Assembly (NCBI GenBank): GCA_965267335.1 | Contig: OZ253953.1 | Coordinates: 1,736,001 to 1,800,000, forward strand | Reading direction: 5' to 3' | DNA: 64,000 nt | Source: G965267335 sp965267335 | GTDB taxonomy: Bacteria; Bacteroidota; Bacteroidia; Cytophagales; JAAEPT01 | Shown: positions 45,398 through 54,697 of the stretch, piece by piece | Position numbering within the stretch: position 1 is the stretch's first letter | Layout of the letters: each line of letters opens with the position of its first letter | The notes under the pieces: model-generated | What the model saw: the letters and a program-made list of their open reading frames with translations, nothing else | The model's database searches: none | What the model was told of the DNA's origin: nothing | Made by a program: the position numbers and the translations under genes

Positions 45398-45414
45398 AGT
45401 TTAAAGATAGGGAG
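45393..45414. repeat. Direct repeat, right copy
   Basis: Matches 44333-44354 in 20 of 22 positions. It covers the start codon and -7-like box of the lipoprotein gene. Confidence 0.6.
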
Positions 45415-45504
45415 TTGCTGGGAATCTTCTGACATTTTTTGATGGTGGTGCTAACTACTAACATTAAGTAATATGTCTTATGATATGAAGACTTTTAGAA
45501 AAAA

Positions 45505-45535
45505 GCCCGCTGTTGCCTTTAGGGCCGCAGCGGAC
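45505..45535 (-). terminator. Intrinsic terminator of rnpB
   Basis: On the minus strand, an 8-bp outer stem (GTCCGCTG / CAGCGGGC) with an inner GCC-CTAAA-GGC hairpin is followed by a T-run. It lies directly downstream of the RNase P RNA. Confidence 0.75.
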
Positions 45536-45871
45536 ATGTGTCTATAAGCCGGATTCTGTTTCCCGCGTAGCGGGATTCCTATCATTTCTCTAACACGACC
45601 TACCCACCGACAGCGAACGAGCAGCTCTTGATTGCCGGCCTATTTGGTCTTTCAACTCATAAGGTTTACCTGCATCCTACATTACTGAAGGAAGCCGTGA
45701 GCTCTTACCCCACGTTTTCAGCTTTTCCCCGCAAGCGAGGTAGTTTGTTTTCTGTGGCACTTTCTGTCAGCAAAATATTTCTACGTTGCTGCCCTATGTT
45801 TCCATAGGTATGATGCTCTGTGTTGTCCGGACTTTCCTCATTCCGCAAGGCGGAACGCGATAGGACGACTT
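45536..45871 (-). ncRNA. rnpB: RNase P RNA, bacterial type A
   Basis: The minus strand carries the conserved RNase P RNA landmarks in order: GAGGAAAGTCCGGACA near the 5' end (P4/CR-I), CAGAAAGTGCCACAGAAA, GGGTAAGAGCTCACGG, GGTAAACC, GTGGGTAGGTCGTG, and AGAATCCGGCTTATAGACA near the 3' end. It is the catalytic RNA that matures tRNA 5' ends. Its length of about 335 nt and the terminator downstream fit. The exact ends are estimates. A TAACTTTG box lies just upstream. Confidence 0.95.
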
Positions 45872-45873
45872 TG

Positions 45874-45881
45874 CAAAGTTA
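45874..45881 (-). promoter_or_regulatory. -7 box of the rnpB promoter
   Basis: On the minus strand, TAACTTTG matches TAnnTTTG directly upstream of the RNase P RNA 5' end. No TTG is seen at the ideal -33 spacing. The promoter overlaps the 3' end of the Smr/DUF2027 gene. Confidence 0.5.
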
Positions 45882-45887
45882 ATGAAT

Positions 45888-46799
45888 TTACCGGAGTTGA
45901 ATGTAAGTTGCCCCGTATCCGAATTTCTGTTTGTTGGCATCTTCAAACCAGGCTATGTCACCACGCTTAGACAGGCGTTTATGGATTTCCATTCTCAGAA
46001 TTCCATTCCCTACTCCATGAATGACAGTGAGGTGATCCAGGTTAGAAGCAATGGCGTTTTCCAATGCCGTTTGAAATGCACTTAGTTGTATGGATAAGAT
46101 ATTGTCTTCCGGAACAGCTTCTCCTTCTTCCACAAGCGCTTCTATGTGTAGGTCTATTTCATCCTTGGGCTTTACTGATTCCGTAGTTCGTATTGTCCCT
46201 GTGGCCATCGCTTCCGCTAGGGCTTTTGGATCGATTGCAGTGCCCGACTCTGATTCAAGAAGCAGAGTGTAGAGGTGCCCTTCTACTGAATCGAAACTTG
46301 ATTTATCATTGAGGTCCAGAATGAATTCTCGTAAAGGTAGTGGGGCATCACCTTCAGAGAATCGGATGAATTGTATAGCCAGGGTTGGGGCTTCTAATCC
46401 TTCTTTTTTAATCTTTAAATTAAACGTTGAATTATTGTTTATTTTAAATGATTCAATTCCTTCATATATGTTGTTTATTTGCTCATAAATGAATATATGA
46501 TAGTAATAATTAAAGTTGTTATTAAAGATTAATTTTAAATATTTATTATCCCTGAAATCTACATCAATTGAGAGGGATTGAGTTGTGGTTTTTTGTGTTT
46601 TTTGCTCCTCCTTATTAGACTCATTCGGTTTTTCTTCCTCCGTACTTTCTACACTCTCAATCAGTGTGATCTCGGATATATGTACCTCAATGGTAAAACC
46701 ATCATCAAGTTCAATTTCAAAAAGGCCGTTGCCTGTTTGCCCTACAATGTAACCTGATTCTGTTCCTCTTGTCAATTTGATTTTGTCACCTACTTTCAT
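45888..46799 (-). CDS. DUF2027 and Smr domain protein
   Basis: A 303-residue protein: an N-terminal DUF2027 region (KVGDKIKLTRGTESGYIVGQ), a charged linker (about 60-75) rich in Glu, Lys and Thr, a beta-rich middle, and a C-terminal Smr domain (about 215-303) with DLHIEAL and the conserved HGVGNGILR motif. Smr domains are nucleases or nucleic-acid binders of the MutS2 type, but their role in this stand-alone architecture is not established. It converges with nothing and ends just before the rnpB promoter. Confidence 0.93.
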   Translation of the reverse strand: MKVGDKIKLTRGTESGYIVGQTGNGLFEIELDDGFTIEVHISEITLIESVESTEEEKPNESNKEEQKTQKTTTQSLSIDVDFRDNKYLKLIFNNNFNYYYHIFIYEQINNIYEGIESFKINNNSTFNLKIKKEGLEAPTLAIQFIRFSEGDAPLPLREFILDLNDKSSFDSVEGHLYTLLLESESGTAIDPKALAEAMATGTIRTTESVKPKDEIDLHIEALVEEGEAVPEDNILSIQLSAFQTALENAIASNLDHLTVIHGVGNGILRMEIHKRLSKRGDIAWFEDANKQKFGYGATYIQLR

Positions 46800-46802
46800 G
46801 TC

Positions 46803-47714
46803 CTAGAAATATAGTGGTTTAAAGCTCAGGCCATTTCTACTAAACTCAAGAGCCGGAAATGGTACCTTGATTTGCTGAAAAATAAAGAACATAGTTTTCA
46901 GGAATTTGCTTGAAGTTTGAATTTTGGAGAGTTCAAAATCAATGGAGAGATAGTACTGTCTGCGATGATCTCCATAACCTTGGGTAATATTCTCGTTACG
47001 TCTACCGTATATCATGTTATCACCACTGTAGCCCACCGCGAAGTTGAGCCATTTTGGGAATTTGGTGTCTCCGGGTAGGAAGGAAGATATATTTCCGGAT
47101 AGCCAATAGGTTTGTCCGTTATAGTCTTTGAATAACTCGTCATTGTACTTAGCGCCAAGTACGGAAGGTCTAAGGTTAGAATAACCGGTGCGGTGGAAAC
47201 TAAATTTCGGATGTATTCTGATCTCGTCCCATAGCATATACTGACTTAGTACCGCACCTGAACCTGCTGTGTTAGCAACAAGGTCTCCCCATGAAGCGCC
47301 AAAGTCTTTTTGAAACCCATCAAGAATTTCTACCGGAGTTTGAAAAATAAAACCGGTAAGGCTGCCCCAAATTACTGCTTTGCGGTGCTCAAGCCCTGCC
47401 CATTCCAAGACTTTTACGCCTGCTCTACTATATTGATAGGCTCCGTAGAAATGTCCGACCTTATCCATTTGTAACCATTGCGGGTTGTCATTGAAAAAAT
47501 GAAACTTACTCCTTGGGCTTTGTTTGTACCATAGTTCATTGAGTCCGATGAGATAGCCGGTATAAACTACAGGGGTACTAATCATCAGAAAGGTTTTGCG
47601 TCCCTTCAGGGAATCTCTTTCATATGAAGGAGAGCAATGGCTTTGTGCGGAACAATGAATTCGAGCGCTCAATAAGGCCAGGTATAAAATATGTTTCAGC
47701 ACAACTGGTCTCAT
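46803..47714 (-). CDS. DUF2279 predicted periplasmic/outer-membrane protein
   Basis: A 303-residue protein with a hydrophobic N-terminus and the DUF2279 core: FFNDNPQWLQMDKVGHFYGA, then WGDLVANTAGSGAVLSQYM. The conserved aromatic and Asp-rich text suggests a membrane-associated or barrel-like protein. Function is unknown. It overlaps the stop of the TamB-like gene by one base and precedes the Smr gene by three bases in the transcript, so the three are probably one operon. Confidence 0.87.
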   Translation of the reverse strand: MRPVVLKHILYLALLSARIHCSAQSHCSPSYERDSLKGRKTFLMISTPVVYTGYLIGLNELWYKQSPRSKFHFFNDNPQWLQMDKVGHFYGAYQYSRAGVKVLEWAGLEHRKAVIWGSLTGFIFQTPVEILDGFQKDFGASWGDLVANTAGSGAVLSQYMLWDEIRIHPKFSFHRTGYSNLRPSVLGAKYNDELFKDYNGQTYWLSGNISSFLPGDTKFPKWLNFAVGYSGDNMIYGRRNENITQGYGDHRRQYYLSIDFELSKIQTSSKFLKTMFFIFQQIKVPFPALEFSRNGLSFKPLYF

Positions 47715-50700
47715 TATTTTTTCTCTTCTACTGAGACTTCTTCCTCCTTTTTTATCTCCGTCTTATTGGTTTGCTTGTTCTTTTTTTCCTTTTGCTTCTT
47801 TTTAATGAGGTCCGAAAGGTTGTTGAAACTTTGTGTATACATTATTGAGGCTCCGTAAAGCTGACTGTTGTTGTTTTGCAGCGAGGTTGAGATAGTATTC
47901 TGGTTAGTTTTGTTATATGCTTTCAGTCGCAGTCTACCGTCATCGGTAATCATATATTCAACTGTAACTTCTCCCATCAAACTATTAAGGTTGGCGGTAT
48001 TATCAACATTGGTAAAGCCTCCATCCCTGGTAATTCGGATTTTTCCATCTAAAGCCTCAACGGATAATCTGAATCGTAATGACTGAAGCGCGTCTTCATC
48101 CAAGCTGTTAAGGTCAATATCGACTTCAACATTTTCATCGACTTGCGAAAGCCATGCACTAAATTGATTGGCAATTAGTTCAGTGACATTACCAGATACA
48201 TCTCCTCCCTGAAATGAATTTTCGGGAGACAGCTGTTGTAGTACCATTAAGCTAAATACTTGCCGATTTAGTTCCTGCTCGTCATCATTGATTCTTCTGT
48301 CAAACTTTTTGATAAAGTCATTAGTACTTACAGGTGCCCCGGAAGTCCCCATTACTGTGCTTGGCACATCAGCAAACTCAATGTCGAAGTCGATATCAGG
48401 AGCCAAAAGCTTATTTTTTAATTTCATAAGGACGATAACAGGATATGGCTTATTGGCTTCTGCTGAAGAGGCGTCTACCACCGCGGTATCAAATATAGGA
48501 AGCAGTTTGGTGTTTTGTTGATAGTAGGCTGTGAGGTCGATGGTTCCTTCATAAGGGTCACCATCCCAGGACACCGTACCTCCGGGTTTTGCTTTAAATT
48601 TTTTATCAATGATATTGGCGAATTTGAAATTGTAGGATCCGTCTTCAATTGTGTAACTACCGTGCATAGTGAATTCATCTTCGCGTGTATCAATGCCCAT
48701 AGTTATTCCACCATAACCTTTATTTACATAGAATACTTCCTCATCATATATAATTGTAAAGCTGGCGTCTCGAGTAACGTTGAAGTATAGGTTCATAGTG
48801 ATTCCAGATACAGAAAAGGTGACTTGATTGGAATCTTTTTCAACGTTGTCTTCTTCCTTATCCTTGGATACATAGGTGATGAAGCTATGTTGTACGATAC
48901 TGCTGGTACTTGATGTGGGAATAATAATGTTCGTTCCTTTATTGCTGGTTAGCTCTTTGGAGTCAATGTTGAGGTCGGAGAATGTGCCATACATTGATAC
49001 CGTACCGGTGGCTATTCCTTTACCATAGAATAGGTCGTTATCACCGGCCTTTGTATTAAGAACAAGACAATTATTCAGGGAAGCTTTCAGATTTACAGTG
49101 AAATTTTTAAAAAGTTCATGGGTAAGTCCGCCATTCAAAACAGCCGTGTGACCGTTTTTACTGATATTGAATTTTGACACACTATCCTGAACAACCATTC
49201 TGTTGAGATATATGCTATCATAGTTGAAATGAATGTAATCATTGAAATAGTATTGTGAATTCAAGTAAGCTATCTTGAAAGTTCCGTTGGATATCTTAGT
49301 CTTTCCAAAGAAGTCAGGATGTTTTAAGTTCCCAAGAATCTTAATTTCACCATTCGCTATTCCGTTTAATTTGGTGACCTGGCCTGCAAGGTAAGGTTCA
49401 AGGAATTTGATGTTGGTATTGTTGAGGACAAGGTTCATATCCAGTTGTGCGCTATCGATTCTATGGTTATATGTCCCTTGAAGTTTGGCAATCACTGAAG
49501 TGTCACTAAATAAATTCGTATTCAGGTTAAGTAGTTGTTCTTCTCTCAACCAATCCATGGTGCCGTCTATATGACCGATCTGGATTCCTTCAGCGACAAG
49601 GCTATCCACATCAAGTATACATTTGAAGTTTATAGCCCCATAAATTTCTTTAAGGTCCAGATTGCCATTGAAGCGCCCTTCAAGTTTCGTGTTGATGATC
49701 GGCTCAAGGTTTAGTAAGTTGAAATTTTGAATTGAAAAAGAGGCTGTTTTATCCTGTTGTTCGGAGAACATTCCATCTAAACCGATTTTCTGATCTTCAT
49801 TTGATAGTACCAGATGATTAAAAGTTATTTCCTTCGCCTGGTCGGTAAGCACAATGGAGTTGCTGGAGTCGACCCTCCAGATTTGCTGTACCAAACTTAC
49901 TTCAGAGGGTAGTAGGTGGATGACGGAACTGTCTTCATAAAAACTCATGTTCCCGTTGAGGTCAGCGTAATTGGATTTACCGTGTTGGTGTATGCTGGCA
50001 CTGAAGTCAATTTGATTTTTTGTCCAAGTACCTGCAATGTTGAGGTCACGAGTATTTGGGGAATTAAGATATTGTTGTGTTTCCGAGGTTACCAGAAATG
50101 AAGCCAGAGCAGTTGTGTTGTCAGTCATTTTGGAGGCCGAGATTTCAACCTGATTATTTTCAAATGTATGTTCCTTAAAAATTAATTTATCAAACTGAGA
50201 AGCTACGGTAAACCTTGCTGATTCGCCATTGAAAAAGGTCCCGTGGAAATGAGCACTATCTGAAATTTCTACTTCAGGGAAAAACAGATTGGTCAAAGGA
50301 GTTAATCTGTGTACCAGAATATCATAATTCATGGCATACTTTTTTGGGGTGTATTCACTTTTCTTTTTGTTGTAGTACTCTTCTGTAAGTTCATTGTCAT
50401 TTTTAAATAAGAGTATATATTCCTGTAATAAATTGGCCCCGTCTTTATACAATGATTTGAATTCAAAGTCACCTTCGGCTAAAACATCAAAGTAGCTGGA
50501 TTTTAGTTTAAAGGTTCGAGATGAATCTGACTTTCTGGACTCTAGCTCGAAGTCATTCATTTTCAGCTCCCGACCCTCATAAATCATATGGGTTCCCTGG
50601 AGCTTGGCCATTCCTTCAAGTTCATCTGGAGTAAGTCCTTTGAATCCAAGGTCCAAATAGCTTCTGAAGAAAGCGGTGTCTTCTGTTATTCCAAGTTGCA

Positions 50701-52312
50701 TGAGGTTGGCTGTGTCAATTAGAGTTTTTACTCTGAATATATTTTTTCCAGGCCGGAGATCAACTTTTCCCCTGGAGCGGAGCCTAAGGTTTTTGTCTGT
50801 GACTTTGAGGAAACCATCAAAGTATGAGTTTTTCAGCTCACCATCGACCACAATGTTTTTGTAGCTATACTTAAAAAGATCGAGTCTTGAAATTACAGCA
50901 TCCAGATTGATAGTACCTTCTTCCACTGAAAATCCCGTTCCCCGAATTTTACCGTTCAAATCTATCTTTCCTACCTTATCTTTATTCAGGAACCTTCCAA
51001 GGTCAAATCCCTTCGTAAGTAGATGCCCGGAGTAGTGGGGTAATTTTACTTCATCTAACTTAAACCTAAGGTCTGAATTGATATAGCCCAAATCAGTATT
51101 AAACTTTCCATAGGCCACAAAGTCAGTTGGAAAGCCATCAAATCGTGCGTTCAGGTCAATTTTACCAAACTTTTTTTCTTCACTATATTCCTTAATACCT
51201 AGGTACTGCCTTATATCTTCAGGGTAGATGTGCGAGTCTTCGAGTTGCACCCTCATTTCCGTTTCAAGTATTTTAGGGATACCTGTTAGCCGGAATTCAC
51301 CTTTCAGATTACTTCGGTCTCCGAATTTCAATTGGAAACTATCGGCTTTGAATTTTTTCATTTTGCCGTTGATGTTTCCATGTAAATACCAGCTATCCTC
51401 GTACTGCTTGAGTGTAGGGGCCACTATTGACAGATCTTTGGAATAAAAAACGGTGCTATCCAGATCTGCAACCACATTGACCGAGTCATTGAAATAGTTC
51501 ATTTGTCGTATGTGGGTGAATTCAAACCTAATTAGATTGCTGATGTGGCTTCTTCCCAAATCAATGCTTAAGTTGCTGAATTCCATTTTGGAGCGATTGA
51601 GTTCCATACGCGTGTCCAGGTCAATGATAGGGAATTGAAGCTTTCTCTCCATTGCTGATAAGTGATGGGCAGTTAGATTGAATGTATCCCTTCTTATGAA
51701 GAGATCATCTACGGCCACGTTGATGCTGTCAAATGAAAAATGATTATGGTCGAACCTATCGGGATCATCCATGACTGGCTTCCGTTTGTCTGAATAATTG
51801 AACTCACCATTAACGAGGAGAACTTTCTGAGTCATGAAAGCAATCCATTTGCGTTTTTTCTTTTTCTTCTTCTTTTTGAATGAATTTCTTATCGTATTTA
51901 TGAAGTGGTTCATATTCAGTGTACCACTTGTATCCTTAATCAGGTTGACATGTGGCCGATGAATTTGAGCTTCTTCAATGACAATGGGGTCGGAGAACAG
52001 ACTAGTAAACTTGAAATCAAGACTTAGCTCTTCTACATAAATCATTTGTTCATCATTTGGATCTTTGATGCGGACATTTTTAAGTACAGCATCATCAAAC
52101 CAATTGATTTCAACCCGATCGATAGTAATCTCATGATCTATTCTTTCGCTCAGGTGATCTGCTACCTTCTGTGCAATCATAGTCTGCACTGCAGGAAACT
52201 GTAGAAGAATGAAAAGTAGTACAATCAATGAAAATACTGTCACTAACGAGTACTTGATGACTTTCCATGTCCACCTTTTAATCTTTGATAATATTTTTCG
52301 TTCTTTGCGCAC
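47714..52312 (-). CDS. TamB-like translocation/assembly module protein
   Basis: A 1532-residue protein with one N-terminal helix (about 18-40) and an AsmA/TamB-like body of beta-strand repeats, ending in the DUF490/TamB C-terminal domain (about 1080-1480; for example YTIEDGSYNFKFANIIDKKF and DGDPYEGTIDLTAYY). TamB-type proteins form a lipid-carrying groove across the periplasm and help outer-membrane assembly or phospholipid transport. The last 40 residues are Lys/Glu-rich. The GTG start at 52312 is only four bases from the tsaD ATG on the other strand, and no ATG lies near it in frame. Confidence 0.93.
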   Translation of the reverse strand: MRKERKILSKIKRWTWKVIKYSLVTVFSLIVLLFILLQFPAVQTMIAQKVADHLSERIDHEITIDRVEINWFDDAVLKNVRIKDPNDEQMIYVEELSLDFKFTSLFSDPIVIEEAQIHRPHVNLIKDTSGTLNMNHFINTIRNSFKKKKKKKKRKWIAFMTQKVLLVNGEFNYSDKRKPVMDDPDRFDHNHFSFDSINVAVDDLFIRRDTFNLTAHHLSAMERKLQFPIIDLDTRMELNRSKMEFSNLSIDLGRSHISNLIRFEFTHIRQMNYFNDSVNVVADLDSTVFYSKDLSIVAPTLKQYEDSWYLHGNINGKMKKFKADSFQLKFGDRSNLKGEFRLTGIPKILETEMRVQLEDSHIYPEDIRQYLGIKEYSEEKKFGKIDLNARFDGFPTDFVAYGKFNTDLGYINSDLRFKLDEVKLPHYSGHLLTKGFDLGRFLNKDKVGKIDLNGKIRGTGFSVEEGTINLDAVISRLDLFKYSYKNIVVDGELKNSYFDGFLKVTDKNLRLRSRGKVDLRPGKNIFRVKTLIDTANLMQLGITEDTAFFRSYLDLGFKGLTPDELEGMAKLQGTHMIYEGRELKMNDFELESRKSDSSRTFKLKSSYFDVLAEGDFEFKSLYKDGANLLQEYILLFKNDNELTEEYYNKKKSEYTPKKYAMNYDILVHRLTPLTNLFFPEVEISDSAHFHGTFFNGESARFTVASQFDKLIFKEHTFENNQVEISASKMTDNTTALASFLVTSETQQYLNSPNTRDLNIAGTWTKNQIDFSASIHQHGKSNYADLNGNMSFYEDSSVIHLLPSEVSLVQQIWRVDSSNSIVLTDQAKEITFNHLVLSNEDQKIGLDGMFSEQQDKTASFSIQNFNLLNLEPIINTKLEGRFNGNLDLKEIYGAINFKCILDVDSLVAEGIQIGHIDGTMDWLREEQLLNLNTNLFSDTSVIAKLQGTYNHRIDSAQLDMNLVLNNTNIKFLEPYLAGQVTKLNGIANGEIKILGNLKHPDFFGKTKISNGTFKIAYLNSQYYFNDYIHFNYDSIYLNRMVVQDSVSKFNISKNGHTAVLNGGLTHELFKNFTVNLKASLNNCLVLNTKAGDNDLFYGKGIATGTVSMYGTFSDLNIDSKELTSNKGTNIIIPTSSTSSIVQHSFITYVSKDKEEDNVEKDSNQVTFSVSGITMNLYFNVTRDASFTIIYDEEVFYVNKGYGGITMGIDTREDEFTMHGSYTIEDGSYNFKFANIIDKKFKAKPGGTVSWDGDPYEGTIDLTAYYQQNTKLLPIFDTAVVDASSAEANKPYPVIVLMKLKNKLLAPDIDFDIEFADVPSTVMGTSGAPVSTNDFIKKFDRRINDDEQELNRQVFSLMVLQQLSPENSFQGGDVSGNVTELIANQFSAWLSQVDENVEVDIDLNSLDEDALQSLRFRLSVEALDGKIRITRDGGFTNVDNTANLNSLMGEVTVEYMITDDGRLRLKAYNKTNQNTISTSLQNNNSQLYGASIMYTQSFNNLSDLIKKKQKEKKNKQTNKTEIKKEEEVSVEEKK

Positions 52313-52316
52313 GCTT

Positions 52317-53324
52317 ATGGAAACGACTATTCTGGCAATAGAATCATCTTGTGACGAAACAGGAGCAGCTATTATTCATAACGGCAAAATACTTGCCAAC
52401 GTCATAGCAACGCAGTCTGTACATGAAAAGTACGGGGGTGTAGTCCCGGAACTTGCTTCTAGAGCTCATCAGCAAAATATAATACCTGTTGTCCAGGAGT
52501 CGTTTGAGCAAGCAAAGATAAGTAAAAAGGACCTAAATGCTGTTGCTTTTACCCAGGGACCAGGACTTTTGGGTTCTTTGTTGGTAGGATCGTCATTTGC
52601 AAAGTCATTTGCTCACGCTCTCAAGTTACCGCTTATTGAAGTAAATCATATGCAGGCGCATATTTTGGCACATTTTATTGATGATCCAGTGCCTGAATTT
52701 CCTTTTCTATGCCTGACTGTAAGTGGTGGCCATACGCAGCTGGTTGTGGTTCGGGATTATCTTGATATGGAAATTATTGGGGAGACACAAGATGATGCGG
52801 TTGGAGAGGCCTTTGATAAAACAGCCAAGCTAATAGGTTTACCCTATCCGGGAGGTCCATTGATTGATAAGAATGCAAAGGAGGGGGACCCAAAGAAATA
52901 TGATTTCCCAATTGTGGAAGTGGATGGCTTGGACTATTCTTTTAGTGGAATAAAAACCTCAATTCTTTATTTTTTGAAAAAGCAGCTTGATCAGGATCCG
53001 GATTTTTTAAAGAATCACATGAATGATCTTTGTGCAAGTGTACAGTATACGCTTATCGAGATTCTTATGAAGAAACTCAAAAAAGCCATGAAAGAAACCG
53101 GAATCAAACAGGTGGCGATAGCAGGTGGTGTCGCAGCAAATTCTGGCCTAAGAAGCAGGATTGAACAGCTGGCAGGAAATCATGGATGGGATGTGTTTAT
53201 TCCCAAGTTTGAATATTGCACCGATAATGCCGCTATGATTGCGATAACCGCTCATTATAAATATTTGGCTGGTCAACTCTCTGATATGTCCGTAGTTCCG
53301 GACCCGAGGCTGAAATTTCAGTAA
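52317..53324 (+). CDS. tsaD: tRNA N6-adenosine threonylcarbamoyltransferase
   Basis: The 335-residue essential Kae1/Qri7/TsaD enzyme that joins threonylcarbamoyl-AMP to A37 of ANN-decoding tRNAs. It has the ASKHA nucleotide-binding fold: LAIESSCDETG at the start, the metal-binding HMQAHILAH, SGGHTQL, GEAFDKTAKLIGLPYPGGP, and AGGVAANSGLR. Length is standard. The frame is open upstream to 52209 within the tamB gene, but the ATG at 52317 (METTILAIE) is the conventional start. It leads a housekeeping cluster with smpB, a peptidase and an HNH protein. Confidence 0.98.
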   Translation: METTILAIESSCDETGAAIIHNGKILANVIATQSVHEKYGGVVPELASRAHQQNIIPVVQESFEQAKISKKDLNAVAFTQGPGLLGSLLVGSSFAKSFAHALKLPLIEVNHMQAHILAHFIDDPVPEFPFLCLTVSGGHTQLVVVRDYLDMEIIGETQDDAVGEAFDKTAKLIGLPYPGGPLIDKNAKEGDPKKYDFPIVEVDGLDYSFSGIKTSILYFLKKQLDQDPDFLKNHMNDLCASVQYTLIEILMKKLKKAMKETGIKQVAIAGGVAANSGLRSRIEQLAGNHGWDVFIPKFEYCTDNAAMIAITAHYKYLAGQLSDMSVVPDPRLKFQ

Positions 53325-53332
53325 TAATCTCT

Positions 53333-53340
53333 TAATTTTG
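53333..53340 (+). promoter_or_regulatory. Putative -7 box for smpB
   Basis: TAATTTTG matches TAnnTTTG and ends only four bases before the smpB ATG at 53345. If used, the transcript would be leaderless or nearly so. No TTG is found at the ideal -33 distance. Confidence 0.35.
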
Positions 53341-53344
53341 CTAA

Positions 53345-53806
53345 ATGGCTTCCGGAAAGGATAAAAATAATATTCATATTAAGAACAAGAAGGCTTCTTT
53401 CGAGTATCAGTTTATTGATACTTATGTGGCCGGAATGAAACTTACCGGTACTGAAATAAAATCAGTACGAAATCAAAACGTGAGTTTGCAGGAAGCCTAT
53501 TGTGTTATTATTGGTGGGGAGGTATTTGTGAAGAAGATGCACATATCAATTTATGAGCAAGGCGGGGTATATAATCATGAGCCGACTAGAGACCGAAAAC
53601 TTCTTTTGAAAAAGCGAGAGATCGGAAAGATAGAAAATAAGCTGAAGGATCAGGGCTTGACATTAATACCAACTCGCTTGTTTGTCAATGATAGGGGGTG
53701 GGCTAAGCTGGAAATCGCAATAGCAAAAGGTAAGAAGCTATATGACAAGCGACAGGATATAAAATCCAAAGATACCAAACGAGCTATAGAAAGGGCTGGA
53801 TATTAG
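53345..53806 (+). CDS. smpB: SsrA-binding protein SmpB
   Basis: A 153-residue SmpB, the partner of tmRNA in rescuing stalled ribosomes. Visible family text: IKNKKASFEYQFIDTYVAGM, LTGTEIKSVRNQNVSLQEAY, and the basic C-terminal tail KKLYDKRQDIKSKDTKRAIE. Length and basic composition are standard. It lies 20 bases after tsaD, and its stop abuts the GTG of the next gene. The tmRNA gene is not in this window. Confidence 0.98.
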   Translation: MASGKDKNNIHIKNKKASFEYQFIDTYVAGMKLTGTEIKSVRNQNVSLQEAYCVIIGGEVFVKKMHISIYEQGGVYNHEPTRDRKLLLKKREIGKIENKLKDQGLTLIPTRLFVNDRGWAKLEIAIAKGKKLYDKRQDIKSKDTKRAIERAGY

Positions 53807-54553
53807 GTGTATGGTATTTGCAAACATAGTGTTGTTCCGGTAAGAGCAGAAGCTGCTGATTCAGCAGAGATGGTGACACAGGTTTTGTTTGGTGACTTAT
53901 ACGAGGTGATTGAGGAGACGGAGAAGTGGACGAAAATCAAGATATGGTATGATGGTTATGAAGGATGGATTGACCCTAAACTTCACAGTCCTGTGTCAGA
54001 TGAGTATGTCAATAACTACGTTTCTACTGAGCATGGAGTGGCCCACGAGTTAAACGTTTCATGTCAGGTAGGAGCTATTCCGGTTCAGGTATTGAGGGGA
54101 AGTGTCCTTCCTTTTTTTAAAGATATGAAGTCCTTAGTTGGAGACGAGTATGTATCATACATGACTTCATTTCGACTACCTACTAGCAGTATGGCTAGTA
54201 TTGCTGAAGCTTATATTGGCACTCCATACCTTTGGGGAGGCAAGTCACCCTTCGGAATAGACTGCTCAGGATTATCTCAACAAGTGGCTAGAATTGCCGG
54301 GAAGAAATTGTTGAGAGATGCCTGGCAACAAGCTGAACAAGGAGAAAGAGTAGACAGAACATCAGTGCAAGAAGGTGATTTGGCATTTTTCAATAATATG
54401 CAAGGGAAGATTATTCATGTTGGTATTATGACGGCACCAAACGAAATTATCCATGCACACGGTTATGTGAGGAGGAGTAAAATGGATGATCATGGCATCT
54501 TAATGGAGGATGGAACCTATAGCCACCATCTTGCTCATCTTACCCGTATATAA
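53807..54553 (+). CDS. NlpC/P60 peptidase with SH3-like domain
   Basis: A 248-residue cysteine peptidase. An N-terminal SH3-like region (about 5-60, including GYEGWIDPK) precedes a linker and an NlpC/P60 domain (about 128-248). The catalytic triad is visible: C153 in GIDCSGLSQQ, H204 in IIHVGIM and H216 in IIHAHGY. Such enzymes cut the gamma-D-Glu/diamino-acid bond of murein peptides. There is no signal peptide, so it may act on recycled cytoplasmic murein peptides. The GTG start abuts the smpB stop. Confidence 0.93.
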   Translation: MYGICKHSVVPVRAEAADSAEMVTQVLFGDLYEVIEETEKWTKIKIWYDGYEGWIDPKLHSPVSDEYVNNYVSTEHGVAHELNVSCQVGAIPVQVLRGSVLPFFKDMKSLVGDEYVSYMTSFRLPTSSMASIAEAYIGTPYLWGGKSPFGIDCSGLSQQVARIAGKKLLRDAWQQAEQGERVDRTSVQEGDLAFFNNMQGKIIHVGIMTAPNEIIHAHGYVRRSKMDDHGILMEDGTYSHHLAHLTRI

Positions 54554-54697
54554 ACTCTAATTTACATTATTATTACTATCAACAGGGATGCCTGACTTGA
54601 TATGTGACTTATCCACAAAAAACTGATTATCAGTAGGAATTATATCATTTTTGCTAAAAAAGACGTAATATAATGTAAGCAACTATGTTTTTTTGTC

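Noticed and set aside
43155..45420. Complete genomic island with intact integrase
   Set aside because: Only relics of mobility genes are present and no convincing attachment-site pair bounds the segment.
54609..54617. Perfect DnaA box TTATCCACA
   Set aside because: Single copy with no neighbouring boxes, AT-rich unwinding region or dnaA/dnaN genes, so not evidence of an origin.
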